Assembly: GCA_922989275.2 (NCBI GenBank) | Contig: OV277867.1 | Location: 1,178,001 to 1,242,000, forward strand | DNA: 64,000 nucleotides | From: Gari tellinella | Taxonomy: Eukaryota > Mollusca > Bivalvia > Cardiida > Psammobiidae | Reading direction: 5' to 3' | Shown here: piece after piece, positions 60,413 through 64,000 of the stretch | Position numbering within the stretch: the stretch's first letter is position 1 | Layout of the letters: each line of letters begins with the position of its first letter | The notes under the pieces: model-generated | Database searches by the model: none | Told to the model about the DNA's origin: nothing | Seen by the model: the letters and a program-made list of their open reading frames with translations, nothing else | Position numbers and translations under genes: made by a program

Positions 60413-60960
60413 ACATAGTTAGGACTTGCTTATCAGGTCTGAGTGATCTGAGATTCTGCTATGCACTTAGAAAATTTATTATAACTGATTTGATAGTCAA
60501 TGTCAATGAAAGTAAAAAAAAAATGGAAAGTATATAAATTACAATATCAGACCATTCTAGTCCGTGTTTTTGTTTTATGCTGATGGTATGTATGTTTTAT
60601 ATTGGCATGAATGTCATTATTTAAAGTCACTATATTTCACAGAACAGCTTTAATTATGTAGACACAAAGAGTTGTTTCAGAATACCTTTTATCTGTGATT
60701 TAATTTGTAATAAATAAACAAATATAACCCATGCAGATGTGTGTTTGTTTTTATCATAAATTTCTCTTCAATAGATGCTGCATTCAATAAATGCATACGC
60801 CCAGGTTTGCTCGACAATAGATTTTGAATTAAATTCCCCAAAAGGTCAAAGTCAATGTCACGTTGGGTTGAGTGATATGGGTGGATTGGGAATGGTTCAA
60901 GGCAATCACTGTATCAATAGTTGTTCGTCTAAAGACCCCAAACCTCCACAATCCACTTTT
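60413..60960. other. Unique AT-rich stretch
   Basis: No recognised repeat or conserved frame. AATAAATAAA near 60708 is a possible polyadenylation signal. The 71-codon frame at 60775-60990 shows no family features. Confidence 0.35.
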
Positions 60961-61270
60961 AAAACAGGTTTTCCATATTCTAGCAGATGATTGCTTAAAG
61001 CAGGCTGAAAGTAAAGCAGAAGTTGATACCTGTCTTCAAAACCAGAAATAGGCTATTGGTTAAAATTTAGTAGCAACTGTATCTTAAGTGTTGTACGAGT
61101 TGCTCCCTTTGAAATGAAAAACATCATAGATTTAATTTTTATTTAACATTTTTTTCATTATATTAGCCTTAATTCCCAGACAGACGGACGACAGAACAAT
61201 CACTATATACCTCCTACATCAGCAGATGCATGGGACATAAAATATACATGTATGGGATAATGGGTTAACC
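60961..61270. mobile_element. TTAA-2 fragments
   Basis: TTCCATATTCTAGCAGATG and GGCTGAAAGTAAAGCAGA, then a separated right end (ATGGGATAATGGGTTAA). Confidence 0.55.
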
Positions 61271-61279
61271 ATTAAATTA

Positions 61280-61745
61280 CACATTAAACCTAGCCACCAG
61301 TATAATATCCCTTTACAAATAATGTACCTGTGATTGAGTACACTTGTCCTAGGAAAACATGTAGATCCAGATCCTAACGCCATACAACAATAACTATCGA
61401 GTCAAAACTTTCAAATACATCCAATAGCTGATTTCTCCATCGAATCTGGTCTTGTGACATCTCTTTGGAATCTTCTTGAAAAGAAGATTCCAAAGAGATG
61501 TAACAAGACAGGATTAGATTGAGAAATAAATCAGAATTGAGAGTTTTAGAATCTGACCTACTACAATAGTGTTGTATGATATTTCATAAAACGGGCACAA
61601 GAGGGCTCCTATAAAAGCCATCTGATCAGGGTCTTCACTGTCATCTTGAAATTCAGAGTAAAAGAAACTACCCTACATAGCCAAAATATGGACGAGACTT
61701 GAATCGTAACTTGAAAGGCCGTTTTACAAGTGTCAGGGGTGAATG
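61280..61745. mobile_element. TTAA-1b MITE split by GGG-1 (about 61378-61602)
   Basis: The inner element has the GACATCTCTTTGGAATCTTC palindrome and the right end TTTCATAAAACGGGCAC. Its left end is eroded. Confidence 0.72.
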
Positions 61746-61754
61746 AGTTTATTT

Positions 61755-62280
61755 AACCCATAATCCCATTACTACCTCTGTTATGCCTTTAATTAATCCC
61801 TCCACAGAAGAAAATAGTGCCCATTTATACAGCCATGAATATGTATCATAACCCCATTTACAGTGGAGAATCTGTTATTCTTTCCCGTTTAAACGCAAAT
61901 GCAAAGCGCTAAAACGTAGAAAAGAACAACTTTTGGACAATTCTGATATTTCATGTTAACTTGGTGGCAAACAGTTTGGAGCCTGATCAGACGCCGGGTA
62001 ACCCGGCGTCTGATCTGGCTCCAAACTGTTTGCACTGCAAATAATAGTTTTAGCGTAAACGCGTTTATTGGGAAAGAATAACAGATTCCCCACCGTATAC
62101 GCCTGTTATGTCTTTAATATTACCCCCCTACCCCACCGAAGAATTTTTTCCCATATATACTGTCATGAATATGTATCATAAGAAATATTTTATATATCCT
62201 AGCAGCTTGTAGCTTAAAGCAGGCTGAAAGTAAAGCAGAATGCACCTTAGGTATGTTCTACTCTATTTTCATACTGCTTT
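61755..62280. mobile_element. TTAA-2 MITE split by TA-2 (61860-62096)
   Basis: The inner TA-2 is intact (CAGTGGAGAATCTGTTATTC to GATTCCCCACCG) with TA at both sides and a perfect GACGCCGGGTAACCCGGCGT centre. Confidence 0.83.
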
Positions 62281-62470
62281 AACCCATTTCCCCATAAATA
62301 CAACTTTTTATGCCTTTATTTTATATGTCCACTGACGAAAATAATTCCAATTTATACAGGCATGAATACGTATTATAAGATATAAATTTTATATTCTAGC
62401 AGATGGTAGCTTAATGCAGGATGAAAGTAAAGACCTGCTTTAAGTAGTCACCTATTTTCAAAACTAGAAA
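62279..62470. mobile_element. TTAA-2 MITE (reverse), core shortened
   Basis: CCCATTTCCCCATAAATAC to AGCAGGATGAAAGTAAAG, continuing into the tandem array of its own right end. Confidence 0.75.
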
Positions 62471-62793
62471 CAGGCTATGGGGTAATTGTTTAAGTGATCA
62501 CCTGTCTTTAAAAGTAGAAACAGGCTATGGGGTAATGGGTTAAGTGATCACCTGTCTTTAAAACTAGAAACAGGCTATGGGGTAATGGGTTAAGTGATCA
62601 CCTTTCTTTAAAAGTAGAAACAGGCTATGGGGTAATGGGTTAAGTGATCACCTGTCTTTAAAAGTAGAAACAGGCTATGGGGTAATGGGTTAAGTGATCA
62701 CCTGTCTTTAAAACTAGAAACAGGCTATGGGGTAATGGGTTAAGTGATCACCTGTCTTTAAAACTAGAAACAGCCTATGCAGTAATGGGTTAA
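62461..62793. repeat. 50-bp tandem repeat of a TTAA-2 terminus, six units
   Basis: The unit CAGGCTATGGGGTAATGGGT then TAAGTGATCACCTGTCTTTA plus AAACTAGAAA has 50-base spacing from 62471 to 62771. Each unit repeats the transposon end including TTAA. Confidence 0.94.
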
Positions 62794-62939
62794 TTGTTGG
62801 GGGAGAACAGGATAATTTAATGGTGGTTTAATCAATAGCTGGAGTAATAGGGCTGCCAAAAATTACACGGCTAGAAGTTCCTCCCATCTGTTTATTTAAA
62901 TAGATATTTTGACAATATTCCACTACACAACATATATGT

Positions 62940-63368
62940 ACAGTAAAACCTCTCTATTATGACCACTAAAATGAAAGCTAATGGATTATAAAATATACAG
63001 GTGACAGCTTATAGCAAGGTGACCATAAAACAGAAAGCTCCTGTTTTACTGCCACCTTGGGTTAACTCTTTCCTCCCTGAAACTTAAAATGGACAATCCC
63101 TGTTTCCATTTGAGTCTAGTCCATTTCTGACTTTTAAGGGTTGTTTTTGTCACTGTTGTGCATTATGACAAACAGTGAATAACCAGATCAGAGGGCTCCA
63201 TAAGGAGCCCTCTGATCGGTGTATTCACTGTTTGCATAGGACTAGTGCACTTTTCACATGTATACTGTTTGAAAAGGACGCCTATATGAGGGACGAGGGT
63301 TCAATGGGTTAAGCAGTCGCTTGTCTGAAACACATAATTTAGTGGTCATAATTGAGAGGTTTTACTAT
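62940..63368. mobile_element. TA-1 MITE split by TTAA-1 (63062-63312)
   Basis: Outer ends CAGTAAAACCTCTCTATTAT and GAGAGGTTTTACT. The inner copy is TTAA-bounded with a paired core. Confidence 0.88.
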
Positions 63369-63384
63369 TGGTGATTTTGACATT

Positions 63385-63978
63385 TAACTCATTTACCCAT
63401 GAAACATCAAATGGACAATACCATTAAGAAATAATAAATTCATACTAGTGTTTTATCGTGCAATCGAACACTGGTAGGAGTTGAGATGTGTAGTAATTTA
63501 ATCACGAGGCCGCAAACATCTCAACGACTACCAGTGTTCGATTGCACCATAAAACACTGGTATTAATATAGTTTTTCGATTCTAACACATCAATTTAACC
63601 ACTTTTGCACCGAAGCAACAGCACTACATTTCTTGGCGTACGCATTTTCGAATCCAAATGACGTCACGTTTAGACGTTACAACACGTGCCTTTTTTATTG
63701 AGAATTCAAACACTGATACGTCCCTTCTTTGTTTATATAGGGGCGTGCACAAAGTGTGTTAGAATTTTCAATTAAATATAATATATATTTCAAAATAACA
63801 AACTGTGCAGACCCTGATCAGACAATTCCTATAGGAGCCCTCTGACCAGATAATACATTGTTTGCATAAGACATACAAGTACGTCTTCACAAAAAAAACC
63901 ATCCTAAATAATAGGAAATGGAACAGACTACCGGAAATTATTGTCCATTTGAAGTTTCTAGAGGTGAGTTAGTTAAGC
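63385..63978. mobile_element. TTAA-1b MITE split by a palindromic insertion
   Basis: The left arm (ACTCATTTACCCATGAAAC) and right arm (TGTCCATTTGAAGTTTCTAG) enclose 63443-63780. That insert starts with a 121-base hairpin. Confidence 0.65.
63443..63563. repeat. Near-perfect 121-bp hairpin
   Basis: Arms of ~45 bases (ACTAGTGTTTTATCGTGCAA, CGAACACTGGTAG) pair with AACATCTCAACGACTACCAG and onward. The loop is about 30 bases. TGACGTCA-like and CACGTG motifs lie 100-130 bases to the right. Confidence 0.8.
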
Positions 63979-64000
63979 AAATACGAATCTTTCGTTAACA

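Overview
This is eukaryotic, AT-rich, intron-dense and extremely repeat-rich DNA. It most likely comes from a bivalve mollusc: there are helentron/pearl-like repeats with ~160-bp cores, a tRNA-derived SINE whose tail resembles molluscan SINE tails, and swarms of short palindromic DNA transposons. The species cannot be named from the sequence. No open frame of ordinary gene length exists, because the only clear host gene is cut into short exons.

Host gene: nine + strand exons (1471-1586, 2443-2518, 3947-4083, 12947-13052, 14944-15031, 15823-15879, 44408-44508, 46482-46607, 49130-49330) join with matching splice phases and GT/AG borders. They give the last 335 codons of a class II phosphoinositide 3-kinase (PI3K-C2): a post-kinase segment, a PX domain and a C-terminal C2 domain, then a stop at 49328-49330. 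The kinase domain lies upstream of the window. Intron 6 is 28.5 kb.

Repeats: nearly all intron and 3' flank sequence is made of nested elements. Families used below: TTAA-1 (with variant TTAA-1b), TTAA-2, TTAA-3 and TTAA-4 are miniature elements bounded by TTAA. TA-1 to TA-6 are miniature elements with TA target duplications. CAG-1 to CAG-5 have CAGGG-type ends and 5-6 bp duplications where visible. GGG-1 and FB-1 are foldbacks. R is a foldback family with AACTCTTTGCATGC ends. Several families with different ends share the same central palindrome.

Intron 6 (15880-44407) holds a Russian-doll locus. A TA-1 copy is split by a TTAA-flanked element (18098-35660). That contains a helentron-like repeat, which is split by a 15,795-bp TA-flanked element (18612-34406) with inverted ends and subterminal arrays of GTGGCGT-type motifs. 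The innermost element holds more repeats and a decayed minus-strand gene. Further right are a GC-rich element packed with CCGGT motifs (39418-40444) and the first of two 871-bp twin elements (40664-41534; the second is at 51781-52651).

The 3' part (49331-64000) has five degenerate or in-frame copies of the end of the last exon, then almost only mobile elements. Two splice acceptors (exons at 1471 and 12947) sit at the end of minisatellites whose units look like the acceptor itself.
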